Below are positions 24,900 to 33,636 of a DNA stretch of 64,000 bases, piece by piece; positions within the stretch are counted from its first letter, which is position 1, and each line of letters starts with the position of its first letter. The position numbers and the translations under genes were made by a program. The DNA is taken from contig NZ_JALJCK010000013.1 in NCBI RefSeq assembly GCF_022899355.1, forward strand, positions 124,001 to 188,000, read 5' to 3'. The stretch is from Shinella yambaruensis (GTDB lineage: Bacteria > Pseudomonadota > Alphaproteobacteria > Rhizobiales > Rhizobiaceae). The notes beneath the pieces are model-generated. The model saw only the letters and a program-made list of their open reading frames with translations, searched no databases and was not told the origin of the DNA.

Positions 24900-26312
24900 C
24901 TAGGCGTCTTCCAGCGAGCGGGCGATTTCCGTGATGACCGTGAAGGCGGTGTCCGCGTCGCCGCGGGTCATCTCGAACTGGCCGGCCTGGAAGCGGATGG
25001 CGATGCGGCCGTCGACGCGGGTCTGTGTCAGGTAGATGCGGCCATCGTCGTTGATGGCGTTGACGAGGGCGATATTGTGCCGGTCGGCCTCCGCGCCGCC
25101 CTTGTGGCGGAAAGAGAAGAGCGAGAGCACCGGCTCGCTGACGATCTCGAAATCCGGCTCGCCGGCAAGACGCTCCGCCAGTTCCCTCGACCAGGCGACG
25201 TGGTTGCGGATCATCGTGCGCAGCCCTTCGAGGCCGTGGTAGCGCAGCAGGAACCACAGTTTCAGCGCGCGGAAGCGGCGGCCGAGCGGCACGGACCATT
25301 CGGAATAGTTGATGATGCCGTCATGGCCGTGGGTCTTCAGGTATTCCGGCTGGATGGCCAGCGTGCGCACCTGGTCCTCGGGGCTGCGGATGAACTGCAC
25401 CGAGCAGTCGAAATTGGCGCCGAGCCATTTGTGCGGGTTGAAGACGATGGAATCGGCCGCCTCGACGCCCTCCCAGAGCTCGCGGAATTCGGGGCAGATC
25501 ATGGCCGAGCCCGCCCACGCGGCATCGACATGCAGGTAGAGGCCATGCGCCTTGGCCACTGCCGCCACAGCGCGGATCGGGTCGCAGGCGCCGATGGAGG
25601 TACCGCCGGTGCAGGCGATGACGCCGGCCGGGATGTGGCCAGCGGCACGGTCCGCGCGGATCGCGGCGTCGAGCGCCTCGGGGTCCATGCCGTTGAGGGG
25701 GCCCTTGGTCGGGATGCGCACGAGGTTCGCTTCGCCGATGCCGGCAATCCAGATCGCCCGGTCGATGGAGGTGTGCACCTGCTTCGACGCATAGACGCGC
25801 ACCGCCCCGTGCGCCGCCAGCCCCTCGCTGTTGCCTTTCCAGCCGAGCGCCTTCTCGCGTATGACCAGCACGGCGGCGAGCGTCGCGGTGGAGGCGGAAT
25901 CCTGGATGACGCCGGAAAAGCCGTCCGGCAGGCCGAGCGCCTGGCGCAGCCAGTCGACCACCCGCGTCTCGAGCTCGGTGGCGGCCGGCGAGGTCTGCCA
26001 GAGCATGCACTGGGCGGCGACGGAGGTGACGAGATAGTCGGCAATCACCGAAACGGGGGCGGCATTGGCCGGGAAATAGGCGAAGAAGCGCGGATGCTGC
26101 CAATGGGTGAGGCCATCGGGAATGATGCGCTCGAAATCCGCGAAGATCGCCTCCATCGCCTCGCCGTCTTCGGGGGGCGCACTGGCGATCTGCCGGGCGA
26201 TGTCGCCCGGCTTCGTCTGCGCCCGCACCGGCCGGTCGCGCAGGCCCGCGCGGTAGTCGGCGCCCCAGTCGGCGGCCGTTCGCGACCACTTGCGGAATTC
26301 TTCGCTGTCCAT
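24900..26312 (-). CDS. PLP-dependent group II amino acid decarboxylase (aromatic-type)
   Basis: 470 aa. HVDAAWAGSA (Asp contacting the PLP ring, about residue 270) and the PLP lysine in FNPHKWLGANFDCS (about 300) identify the DDC/TDC/glutamate-decarboxylase group. The N-terminal HWQHPRFFAYFPAN and SPAATELETRVVDWL are typical of aromatic-L-amino-acid decarboxylases. It removes CO2 from an amino acid to give an amine. CAGGAG precedes the ATG. Its promoter shares module blocks with the permease promoter, so amino acid import and decarboxylation are probably co-regulated. The substrate is unknown. Confidence 0.9.
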   Translation of the reverse strand: MDSEEFRKWSRTAADWGADYRAGLRDRPVRAQTKPGDIARQIASAPPEDGEAMEAIFADFERIIPDGLTHWQHPRFFAYFPANAAPVSVIADYLVTSVAAQCMLWQTSPAATELETRVVDWLRQALGLPDGFSGVIQDSASTATLAAVLVIREKALGWKGNSEGLAAHGAVRVYASKQVHTSIDRAIWIAGIGEANLVRIPTKGPLNGMDPEALDAAIRADRAAGHIPAGVIACTGGTSIGACDPIRAVAAVAKAHGLYLHVDAAWAGSAMICPEFRELWEGVEAADSIVFNPHKWLGANFDCSVQFIRSPEDQVRTLAIQPEYLKTHGHDGIINYSEWSVPLGRRFRALKLWFLLRYHGLEGLRTMIRNHVAWSRELAERLAGEPDFEIVSEPVLSLFSFRHKGGAEADRHNIALVNAINDDGRIYLTQTRVDGRIAIRFQAGQFEMTRGDADTAFTVITEIARSLEDA

Positions 26313-26681
26313 CTCTTGCTCCTGTCTGGCGCTACGCAGTTCTCGGTGTTCGTCCGTCGATTTGCAAGGCCCGTGAAGGGGCCTGCAATCCGAGCTTGCC
26401 GTGCGCGGTTTCCGCAGGGTATCCGCACGAATATATTTAACGCGTTAATAATTTTTTGGTGCCTGTCAAGCCCGCGACGGAGCATCTGTCGATGCGGCTG
26501 CGAGCGCCGCGGTTGCGACGGGAAAACTTATTTTATGGTTCAATATATGAACCAATGCTTCAAATATAGACTTGCAAGCGGCGGCACTTCCTGTCAAGTT
26601 AATTCGCATGTTAAGTATATTGGTCGCGACACCCGAAGAGCTGCTGCGGGCGGAGCCGGACTTAGCGGGAGGAGAACGGAA
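26313..26681. other. Divergent promoter region of the decarboxylase and the Tm-1/aminotransferase operon
   Basis: A 369-nt A+T-richer gap. Its minus-strand content is module B (separate entry). The plus-strand promoter for the 26682-32450 genes must lie at about 26560-26650; TATATT-like sequence occurs near 26616-26621, but no good -35 could be paired with it. No reading frame with recognisable content. Confidence 0.5.
26537..26618 (-). promoter_or_regulatory. Conserved promoter/operator module B (decarboxylase)
   Basis: Read on the minus strand it gives ATACTTAACATG, TAACTTGACA, TTGCAAGTCTATATT and the palindrome GGTTCA-N5-TGAACC (26553-26537). Order and spacing match module A at 21601-21681 (82 against 81 nt). 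The palindrome half-sites are identical; only the five central bases differ. It lies about 225-305 nt upstream of the decarboxylase start. Confidence 0.75.
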
Positions 26682-26897
26682 ATGCACGTCGACGACATGG
26701 CCCGGATGCCGCGGGGCTCTTTGTCCACACCGGATATCGAGATGGAGCTGACGCAGGCCGTGCCGGCCCGCTATCCTCCGGCGGGAGACCGTCTTGGCAG
26801 CGAGACGGCATGCCACGTCTTGCGCCGGCCGGATGCACCTTCGGGGCAGGTCAGGCGATTTGTCCCGCTGTTCGTATCGAGGAGGAATGGTCGATGA
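26682..26897 (+). CDS. Small uncharacterised protein or translated leader
   Basis: 71 codons starting at an ATG with a strong GGGAGGAGAACGGAA site. The stop overlaps the ATG of the Tm-1-like gene in an ATGA arrangement, so translation here would be coupled to the operon. No domain is recognised; the product has no membrane segment and is rich in Arg and Pro toward the C-terminus. Codon use looks native in the first half and poorer in the second. It could be a true small protein, a coupling leader, or the eroded start of a lost gene. Confidence 0.45.
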   Translation: MHVDDMARMPRGSLSTPDIEMELTQAVPARYPPAGDRLGSETACHVLRRPDAPSGQVRRFVPLFVSRRNGR

Positions 26898-28150
26898 GCG
26901 CGAGCGCCCGTCTGCCCCATATTCTGGTGATCGGCACCGGTGATACCAAGAGCGAGGAGCTCCTGTTCATGGCCGATGTCATCGGCAAGGCCGGGGGCGT
27001 TCCCGTTCTGGTCGATGTCAGCGTGCTCGGCGACCCGCCCTATGTGCCGGACCATTCCAAGCACGACATCGCCGCCGCGGCCGACACCACCATGGAGGCG
27101 ATCACCGGCAGCGGCGACGAGAACACCGCCATGGCGCTGATGGCAAAGGGCGCCGCGGCGCTGGTGCGCCGGCTTTCGGAGGCGGGGGAGGTGGACGGCA
27201 TGATCGCGCTCGGCGGCTCGCTCGGCACGGACCTCGCCCTCGACGTCGCCGCCGTGCTGCCGCTCGGCGTGCCGAAGTTCATCGTCTCCACCATCGCTTA
27301 TTCCCATCTCCTGCCGCCGGAGCGCATCGCGCCCGACCTGATGATGATCCTGTGGGCCGGCGGGCTCTACGGCCTCAACCCGATCTGCCGGGCGGTGCTG
27401 TCGCAGGCTTCGGGCGCGGTCGTGGGCGCAGCCAAGGCCGGCGAGCGGCCCGCCCGCCAGCGCCCGCTGGTGGGCATGACCTCGCTCGGCTCCTCCTGCC
27501 TCAGCTACATGAAGCTGCTGAAGCCGGAGCTGGAGCGGCGTGGCTACGACGTCGCCGTGTTCCATTCCACCGGCATGGGCGGGCGCGCCTATGAGGCGGT
27601 GGCGGCGCAGCGGGGCTTTGTCGCCGTCTTCGATTTCTGCATCCAGGAGGTGACCAATGCGCAGAACGGCTCTGTCGCCGTCTCCGGGCCGGACCGTCTG
27701 GAAAATGCCGGCCGCGCCGGCATTCCGCAGATCGTCGCGCCCGGGGCCGTCGACATGGTGGACATGCCCGCCTGGCAGGAGACGCCGGACCGCTTCGCCG
27801 GCCGGCCCTATCATGCGCACAACCGGCTGATCGCCTCCGTCACCGTCTCGCCCGACGAGCGCCGTGCGGTCGCCCGCGTCGTCGCCGCCAAGCTGGAGGG
27901 GGCGAGCGCCCCCGTCGCCTTCCTGCTGCCGACGAAGGGCATCCAGGAATGGGACCGGGAGGGCGAGCCGCTGCACGAACCGGACGCGCTGGAGGCCTTC
28001 CTCGACGAGATGCGCCGGGCCGTGCCGGCCTCCGTCGCCTTCGAGGAGGTCGACGCGCATATCAACGCCCCGGACTTTGCCGAAAGAGCGCTGGAAATCT
28101 TCGACCGCTGGGTGGCCGAAGGCATCGTCGAGAAGGGACAGGCGGCATGA
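26894..28150 (+). CDS. Tm-1-like ATP-binding family protein (UPF0261)
   Basis: 418 aa, normal for UPF0261. N-terminal ILVIGTGDTKSEELLFMADVI, GGSLGTDLALDVAAVLPLGVPKFIVST and the C-terminal LLPTKGIQEWD block (about residues 340-350) are family marks. Plant Tm-1 binds a viral replicase and ATP; bacterial members have no settled biochemical role and often occur in catabolic clusters. GGAGGAATGGTCG precedes the ATG. It overlaps the next gene by 4 nt, so it belongs to the amine island. Confidence 0.85.
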   Translation: MSASARLPHILVIGTGDTKSEELLFMADVIGKAGGVPVLVDVSVLGDPPYVPDHSKHDIAAAADTTMEAITGSGDENTAMALMAKGAAALVRRLSEAGEVDGMIALGGSLGTDLALDVAAVLPLGVPKFIVSTIAYSHLLPPERIAPDLMMILWAGGLYGLNPICRAVLSQASGAVVGAAKAGERPARQRPLVGMTSLGSSCLSYMKLLKPELERRGYDVAVFHSTGMGGRAYEAVAAQRGFVAVFDFCIQEVTNAQNGSVAVSGPDRLENAGRAGIPQIVAPGAVDMVDMPAWQETPDRFAGRPYHAHNRLIASVTVSPDERRAVARVVAAKLEGASAPVAFLLPTKGIQEWDREGEPLHEPDALEAFLDEMRRAVPASVAFEEVDAHINAPDFAERALEIFDRWVAEGIVEKGQAA

Positions 28151-28800
28151 CAGAGGCCAGGCGGGCATTGATCCTCGATTTCGGCGGCGTCGTCACCCGC
28201 ACGCTGTTCGAAACGCATGACATCACCGAGCGGGCGCTCGGCCTGCCGGCCGGCACGCTGACCTGGCGTGGTCCCTTCGACCCGGCCAGCGATCCGCTCT
28301 GGCAGTCGATGCAGGCGCGAGAAATCACCGAGCGCGACTACTGGATGATGCGCACGCGGGAGGTCGGCGCGCTGCTCGGCGAGGATTGGACGGACATGAA
28401 GACCTTCGTGCAGCGGGCGCGCGGGGCCGATCCCGAACTCGTTTTGCGCCCCGAGGCGCGTGATGCGATCCTGAAAGCCAGCGAAGCCGGGCTGAAGCTC
28501 GCCATCCTCTCCAACGAGCTCGACCTCTTCTACGGCGAGAGCTTCCGCAGGCGCTTCCCGCTGATCGACCTTTTCGACGTCATCGTCGATGCGACATACA
28601 CGAAGATCCTGAAGCCCGATCCGCGCGCCTATGAACAGGTGCTGGCGGAACTCGCTCTCAGCCGTGCCGACTGCGTCTTCGTCGACGACCAGAAGAAGAA
28701 CATCGAGGGCGCGGCGGCCGTCGGCCTTCCCCATGTGCATTTCGACGTGACGCGGCCTGCGGAAAGTTATGCGCAGGCGCTGAACATGCTTGGACTTTGA
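28147..28800 (+). CDS. HAD-superfamily hydrolase-like protein
   Basis: 217 aa. HAD motif I would be ILDFGGVVTR (about residues 8-17): the nucleophile Asp is present but the second Asp is replaced by Gly-Val, as in YihX/epoxide-hydrolase-N-terminal-like HADs. Motif II ILSNE, motif III K in KILKPDPRAYE and motif IV CVFVDDQKKNIEGA are intact. Relatives with DFGGV remove phosphate from sugar or amine phosphates. ATGA overlap with the upstream gene and 11 nt to the next suggest it handles a phosphorylated intermediate of the same pathway (inference). Confidence 0.85.
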   Translation: MTEARRALILDFGGVVTRTLFETHDITERALGLPAGTLTWRGPFDPASDPLWQSMQAREITERDYWMMRTREVGALLGEDWTDMKTFVQRARGADPELVLRPEARDAILKASEAGLKLAILSNELDLFYGESFRRRFPLIDLFDVIVDATYTKILKPDPRAYEQVLAELALSRADCVFVDDQKKNIEGAAAVGLPHVHFDVTRPAESYAQALNMLGL

Positions 28801-28811
28801 AAGGATATCCC

Positions 28812-30176
28812 ATGCGCGATTCCAACTTCCTGATCGAGAACAATGCCCGTCATCTCTGGCATCCCATGGCGCATCCGGCGGAAATGCAGGCCAAGCCCCC
28901 GCGCATCATCAATGCGGGCGAGGGCGTTTCTGTGGTGGATATCCATGGCAAGACGGTGCTGGATGCCGTCGGCGGCCTGTGGAACGTCAACCTCGGTTAT
29001 TCCTGCGAGCCGGTGAAGAAGGCGATCCGCGACCAGCTCGACGAGCTGCCCTATTATTCCACCTTCCGCGGCACCACCAATTCGCCGCTGATCGAACTGT
29101 CCTATGAACTGGCGGCGTTCTTCAGGGAGGACGGGCTCACCCGGGCCTTCTTCACCTCGGGCGGCTCGGATTCCGTCGATACGGCGCTGCGGCTCGCCCG
29201 TCAGTTCCACAAGATCAACGGCCAGCCGGAGCGCACCAAGTTCGTGGCGCTGAAGAAGGGCTATCACGGCACGCATTTCGGCGGCGCCTCGGTCAATGGC
29301 AATGCCAATTTCCGCCGCAACTACGAGCCGCTGCTGCCCGGCGTGTTCCACCTTGCAGCGCCCTATCCCTATCGCAACCCCTTCAACACGGCCGATCCGG
29401 TGGAGATCGCCCAGGCGATCGCCCGCCAGTTCGAGGACGAGATCGCCTTCCAGGGCGCCGACACCATCGCCGCCTTCATCATGGAGCCGGTGCTCGGCGC
29501 CGGCGGCGTCATCGTGCCGCACGAGACCTTCATGCCGCTGATGCGCGCGATCTGCGACAGGCACGGTATCCTCCTCATAGCCGATGAGGTCATCACCGCC
29601 TTCGGCCGCACCGGGGCCTGGACCGGTTCGCGCGGCTTTGGCGTCAAGCCCGACATGATGACCACCGCCAAGGCGATCACCAACGGCTACTTCCCCTTCG
29701 GCGCGGTGATGATCGCGGACAAGGTCGCCGGTGTCTTCGAAGCCAACAGGGATTCCTTCGGGACCATCGGCCACGGCTACACCTATTCCGGCCATCCGGT
29801 CGGCGCGGCGGCGGCGCTGGCAACGCTGAAGGAAACCGCCCGGATCGACACAGCCGCCAATGCCGCCGCGCGCGGCGCCGAGCTGATCGCCGGGCTGGAA
29901 GACCTGAAGGCGAAGCACGAACTGGTCGGCGACGTGCGCGGGAAGGGGCTGATGGCCGCGCTGGAGCTCGTCTCCGACCGCCGGACGAAGAGCGCGGCCG
30001 CCAAGGACGTGGTGCAGAAGGTCTATGATGCCGCCTATGACGAGGGCGTGATGGTCCGCACGTCGGGCGCCAATGTCATCCTCTCGCCGCCGCTCGTCAT
30101 CACGGCGGCCGATGTGCAGAAGATCGTCTCGGCGCTGGATGCGGGGCTGTCGGCAGCACGAGGGGTGTCGCCATGA
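28812..30176 (+). CDS. Class III (omega-amino) aminotransferase
   Basis: 454 aa. Fold type I class III signature with GVIVPHETFMPLM, LLIADEVITAFGRTG and the PLP lysine in TTAKAITNGYFPFGAV (about residue 286). N-terminal HLWHPMAHPAEM resembles putrescine-pyruvate (SpuC) and beta-alanine-pyruvate aminotransferases. It would move an amino group from an omega-amino compound to pyruvate or a 2-oxo acid, giving an aldehyde for the aldehyde dehydrogenase at 23280. The ATG at 28812 is preferred over an upstream TTG because AAAGGA lies just before it. It overlaps the next gene by 4 nt. Confidence 0.9.
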   Translation: MRDSNFLIENNARHLWHPMAHPAEMQAKPPRIINAGEGVSVVDIHGKTVLDAVGGLWNVNLGYSCEPVKKAIRDQLDELPYYSTFRGTTNSPLIELSYELAAFFREDGLTRAFFTSGGSDSVDTALRLARQFHKINGQPERTKFVALKKGYHGTHFGGASVNGNANFRRNYEPLLPGVFHLAAPYPYRNPFNTADPVEIAQAIARQFEDEIAFQGADTIAAFIMEPVLGAGGVIVPHETFMPLMRAICDRHGILLIADEVITAFGRTGAWTGSRGFGVKPDMMTTAKAITNGYFPFGAVMIADKVAGVFEANRDSFGTIGHGYTYSGHPVGAAAALATLKETARIDTAANAAARGAELIAGLEDLKAKHELVGDVRGKGLMAALELVSDRRTKSAAAKDVVQKVYDAAYDEGVMVRTSGANVILSPPLVITAADVQKIVSALDAGLSAARGVSP

Positions 30177-31456
30177 CCGATGTGCAGGCCCTGCGCGCCC
30201 GCCGCGAGCGGCTGCTCGGCCGCAACATGTCGCTCTTCTACGATGACCCGGTGCATCTGGTGAGGGGCGAGGGCGTCTGGCTGTGGGATGCGGACGGGCG
30301 ACGGTATCTCGACTGCTACAACAATGTGCCGCATGTCGGCCATTGCCATCCGCGGGTGGTCGAGGCGATCTACCGGCAGGCGTCGATGCTCAACACCCAT
30401 ACACGCTACCTGCACGAGGGCATTCTCGACTATGTCGAGCGGCTGACGGCGACCTTCCACAGGAGCCTCGACACGGCGATCCTCACCTGCACCGGCAGCG
30501 AGGCCAACGACGTGGCCCTGCGCATGGCGCAGGCGGTGACCGGCCGGACGGGCGTCATCGCCACCGACTTCACCTATCACGGCAACACGACGGCGGTCTC
30601 GCAGCTCTCGACGCGCATGCCGCCGGTCGGCGGCTATGGCGGGCATGTGCGCCATGTGCCGGCGCCGGATGCCTATCGTCCGCTTGGCGGAGAGGGCGGA
30701 GAGGCCTTCGCCGAGGCCTGGGCCGCCACGGTGGAGGCGGCGATCGCCGCGCTGCAGGAAAGCCCGTTCGGCTTCTCCGCGCTGATCATCGACCCCTTCT
30801 TCGCCAATGAGGGTTTTCCGGACCTGCCGGCGGATTTCCTCGCACCCGCCGTCAAGGCTGTCAGGAAGGCCGGCGGCCTTGTCATCTGCGACGAGGTTCA
30901 GCCCGGTTTCGGCCGCACCGGCACGCATTTCTGGGGGCATCAGAAGGCCGGCATCCTCCCCGATATCGTCACCCTCGGCAAGCCGATGGGCAACGGCCAT
31001 CCGGTCGGTGGTGTCGTGGCGGCATCCGAAACGCTGAATGCCTTCCGCAAGGCGTTCCGCTACTTCAACACCTTCGGCGGCAATCCGGTCTCCTGCGCGG
31101 CGGCCATGGCCGTTCTCGACGTGCTGGAGGAGGAGAAGCTGCAGGAGAACGCGCTTCATGTCGGCACCCATGCCCGCGAGGGGCTGCAGAAGCTGGCGGA
31201 CAAGCATGGGCTGATCGGCAATGTGCGCGGCAGCGGCCTGTTCTTCGGCGCGGAACTGGTGCTCGACCGGCAGGAAAAGACGCCGGCCTCGGACATCGCC
31301 ACGCGGGTGATCAACGGCATGCGCGAGCGCGGCGTCTTGATGGGCAAGCTCGGCATCCACCAGAACGCCACTAAGATCCGCCCGCCTATGCCCTTTTCCC
31401 GGGAGAATGCCGACCTGATGCTGGCGGTGCTCGACGACGTGCTGAGCGGGCTGTGA
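30173..31456 (+). CDS. Class III PLP enzyme, ethanolamine-phosphate/hydroxylysine phospho-lyase-like
   Basis: 427 aa. VGHCHPRVVEAIYRQ, NTHTRYLHEGILDYVERLTATF and the PLP-lysine segment LGKPMGNGHPVGGVV (about residue 268) match the AGXT2L1/AGXT2L2 branch. Characterised members of that branch are not transaminases but lyases that remove phosphate and ammonia from O-phosphoethanolamine or 5-phosphohydroxylysine. The next gene encodes a kinase of exactly the type that makes such substrates. ATGA overlap upstream; 4 nt to the kinase. Branch assignment is by pattern recognition. Confidence 0.84.
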   Translation: MTDVQALRARRERLLGRNMSLFYDDPVHLVRGEGVWLWDADGRRYLDCYNNVPHVGHCHPRVVEAIYRQASMLNTHTRYLHEGILDYVERLTATFHRSLDTAILTCTGSEANDVALRMAQAVTGRTGVIATDFTYHGNTTAVSQLSTRMPPVGGYGGHVRHVPAPDAYRPLGGEGGEAFAEAWAATVEAAIAALQESPFGFSALIIDPFFANEGFPDLPADFLAPAVKAVRKAGGLVICDEVQPGFGRTGTHFWGHQKAGILPDIVTLGKPMGNGHPVGGVVAASETLNAFRKAFRYFNTFGGNPVSCAAAMAVLDVLEEEKLQENALHVGTHAREGLQKLADKHGLIGNVRGSGLFFGAELVLDRQEKTPASDIATRVINGMRERGVLMGKLGIHQNATKIRPPMPFSRENADLMLAVLDDVLSGL

Positions 31457-31460
31457 CGCG

Positions 31461-32450
31461 ATGGACGACATGATCGCGGCCCTGACGGCCCGGGCGGCGG
31501 GCGCCCTTCTTCATTGGAACCTGCCGGACCAAGTGCCCGAACTCTTGAAATACCGCGAGAACGCGGTCTTCAAGGTTCACCTGCGCGACGGCCGGCCGGC
31601 GGCCTTGCGGCTGCACCCCCCGGCCTATCATTCGCCGGCGGCGCTCGCCTCGGAACTCGCCTTCATGGCGGCGTTGCGCGAAAAAGGCATCGCCGTGCCG
31701 CTGCCCATCGCCGCGCCGGACGGCAGCCTGCTTGCCGCCTTGCCATCTCCGGCGCCGGGCGAACCACATTATGCCGACCTGATCGACTGGATGGAGGGCG
31801 AGCCACTCGGCGATACGGGCGCTCCGCTTCCCCGGGGCGGCCGGGATTTGCCGGCGCTCTTTGGCGCCATCGGCCGGGAGATGGCGCGCCTGCACGATGC
31901 GGCCGATGCCTTCGTGCGGCCGGCCGGGTTCGAGCGTCCAGCCTGGGATGTCGAGGGGTTGCTGGGCGAAGCGCCCTTCTGGGGCCGGTTCTGGGATTGC
32001 CCGGTCATCACGCCGGTGCAGCGGGATGCCCTGGCGCGCCTGCGCGCCCGCCTCCTGCCGCGGTTTTCGGCGCTGGCGCCGGGGCTGGACTACGGCCTGA
32101 TCCATGCCGACCTGGTCCGCGAAAATGTCCTCGTGGCGGGAGGCGCCGTCGCCTTCATCGATTTCGACGATTGCGGCTTCGGCTTCCGGCTGTTCGATCT
32201 GGCCACCGCGCTGCTGCGCAACCGGCACGAACCCGACTATCCGCAATTGCGTGCGGCCCTGCTGGAGGGATATGCCGCCGTCCGGCCGCAGGCGGAGGCG
32301 GAGTTCCGGCACTTGCCGCTGTTCCTGCTGCTGCGCGCGCTCACCTATATCGGCTGGGCGGCGGCGCGGCCGGAGCTTCCGGACAATCCCGCGCGCCTGC
32401 AGCGCTATCTTGGCGACATGGAGACGCTTGCGCGGGATCTCGGCCTTTGA
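31461..32450 (+). CDS. Aminoglycoside phosphotransferase/hydroxylysine-kinase-like small-molecule kinase
   Basis: 329 aa. APH/choline-kinase fold: ATP lobe with ENAVFKVHLRDGRPAALRL, catalytic loop IHADLVRENVL (about residues 214-224) and metal-binding AFIDFDDCG (about 231-239). Close in layout to hydroxylysine kinase (AGPHD1) and homoserine kinase II-like proteins. It would phosphorylate a hydroxyl on an amino compound so that the preceding phospho-lyase-like enzyme can eliminate the phosphate. Last gene of the operon; a convergent AraC gene follows 10 nt later. Nucleotide donor unknown. Confidence 0.85.
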   Translation: MDDMIAALTARAAGALLHWNLPDQVPELLKYRENAVFKVHLRDGRPAALRLHPPAYHSPAALASELAFMAALREKGIAVPLPIAAPDGSLLAALPSPAPGEPHYADLIDWMEGEPLGDTGAPLPRGGRDLPALFGAIGREMARLHDAADAFVRPAGFERPAWDVEGLLGEAPFWGRFWDCPVITPVQRDALARLRARLLPRFSALAPGLDYGLIHADLVRENVLVAGGAVAFIDFDDCGFGFRLFDLATALLRNRHEPDYPQLRAALLEGYAAVRPQAEAEFRHLPLFLLLRALTYIGWAAARPELPDNPARLQRYLGDMETLARDLGL

Positions 32451-32460
32451 CGGCAGTCCG

Positions 32461-33471
32461 TCAGCGCGGATCGGCCTTGCGCACGGCCGTCGGCACGATG
32501 CCGAAGCGGCGGCGGAAGGCGGTGGCGAAATTGGCGGCGCTGGTATAGCCGGCGATCGCGCTCGCCTCCTGCACGGTGACGTTTTCCCGGTCGAGGGCGG
32601 CAAAGGCGCGCTCCAGCCGGATATTGCGTACATAGTCGAAGACGCTGCGGTTTTCCGCGACGCGGAACAGGCGTTGCAGGCCGCTCGCGCTGATGCCGGC
32701 CTCGCGCGCGATCGTTTCCACGCTCAGCGCTTCGGTGGCGCGGGCCGCGATGAAGTCCCGGGCGCGGCCGAGGCAGATCGCGTCCTGCCGGCTCAGCAGC
32801 GTGCCGCCCGCCCCGCGCCGGTCGGCCTGCAGCACCGCCGCCATCGTCTCCGCCACGAGCTCGACGGCGCGGCCTTCGAGATAGAGGTCGCGCAGTTCGG
32901 GAATGAGCGGCGAGGGGCTGAAGATCTGCCGCACCAGCTCCATCATGCGCGGCGTCAGCGTCCAGCGGTGCTCGCTGAGGTGATCGCGCAGCAGCCGCGC
33001 GCCGCCCGTCGTATCCGCCACGGCTTCCAGCGCGTCGCGGTGCAGCCATTCCGGCGTTGCGGAGACCACGAGATGGCGCAGGTGCTGGCCGCCGCGCGAG
33101 GCGCGTTCGAAATTTTCCGGGCAGGCATTCATGATCGCCACGCCGCGCACCGCGCTGCGGTCCGCCTGGAAGGCAAAGCGGCGGTCGCCGATCGAAAGAT
33201 CGACGCTGCCTTCCAGGAAGAAGATGCAGGAAAGCTCCTCCGGCAGGAGCGAGGTGGCCGTGAAGGCCCGCTCCTCAATCGCGTCGCTGACATGCAGGAC
33301 GAGGCCGCGGCGCAGCTCCCTGTGCAGGAACTTACCCTTCATCAGCGTGTCGTCGGGCGAAAGCCGGTCGTCGGGGCTGTCGAAGGCGATGCCCTCGTGG
33401 CGCAGGAAATCGCGCACGCGCACGCGGCCCCCCTTGCCCTCGTTTCCGGCGTTGCCAGGTGCGGCCGCCAT
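32461..33471 (-). CDS. AraC-family regulator of siderophore uptake (PchR/RhrA-like)
   Basis: 336 aa. The C-terminal double helix-turn-helix reads LSVETIAREAGISASGLQRLF then VQEASAIAGYTSAANFATAFRRRFG. The N-terminal sensing domain has SCIFFLEGSVDLSIGDRRF, resembling PchR-type regulators that sense ferric siderophores. The frame is open to 33615, but that part covers a direct-repeat operator. The ATG at 33471, with AAGGA 6 nt upstream, gives the normal family length. It is divergent from the siderophore receptor and probably activates it when the cognate siderophore is present. Confidence 0.85.
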   Translation of the reverse strand: MAAAPGNAGNEGKGGRVRVRDFLRHEGIAFDSPDDRLSPDDTLMKGKFLHRELRRGLVLHVSDAIEERAFTATSLLPEELSCIFFLEGSVDLSIGDRRFAFQADRSAVRGVAIMNACPENFERASRGGQHLRHLVVSATPEWLHRDALEAVADTTGGARLLRDHLSEHRWTLTPRMMELVRQIFSPSPLIPELRDLYLEGRAVELVAETMAAVLQADRRGAGGTLLSRQDAICLGRARDFIAARATEALSVETIAREAGISASGLQRLFRVAENRSVFDYVRNIRLERAFAALDRENVTVQEASAIAGYTSAANFATAFRRRFGIVPTAVRKADPR

Positions 33472-33559
33472 CCCCTGTCCTTCACTGTTCCGGTCACCGG
33501 CATTGCGCAGGATGACCCGTGATTGGTGATCGAATTCCGGCACCGCGCGGAGATTTGCC

Positions 33560-33592
33560 GGTGCGCAAAGGCATCTGCGCGGTGCGCAAAGG
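33560..33592. promoter_or_regulatory. AraC-type direct-repeat operator
   Basis: GGTGCGCAAAGG occurs at 33560-33571 and 33581-33592, starts 21 bp apart. Same-face direct repeats are the usual binding format of AraC/PchR monomer pairs. They lie between the divergent regulator and receptor genes and next to the iron box. Confidence 0.65.
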
Positions 33593-33636
33593 TGCCGACA
33601 TTGTCCGTCGTGCAAGTGTTGCCCTAGAGATAGCTT

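Noticed and set aside
33560-33592. Direct repeats considered as a CRISPR-like array
   Set aside because: Only two 12-bp copies at 21-bp spacing, and no cas genes in the window.
33472-33615. Longer AraC-family protein starting at 33615
   Set aside because: The extension encodes a Cys/Arg-rich stretch that is simply the GGTGCGCAAAGG repeats; ATG 33471 has a ribosome site and normal family length.
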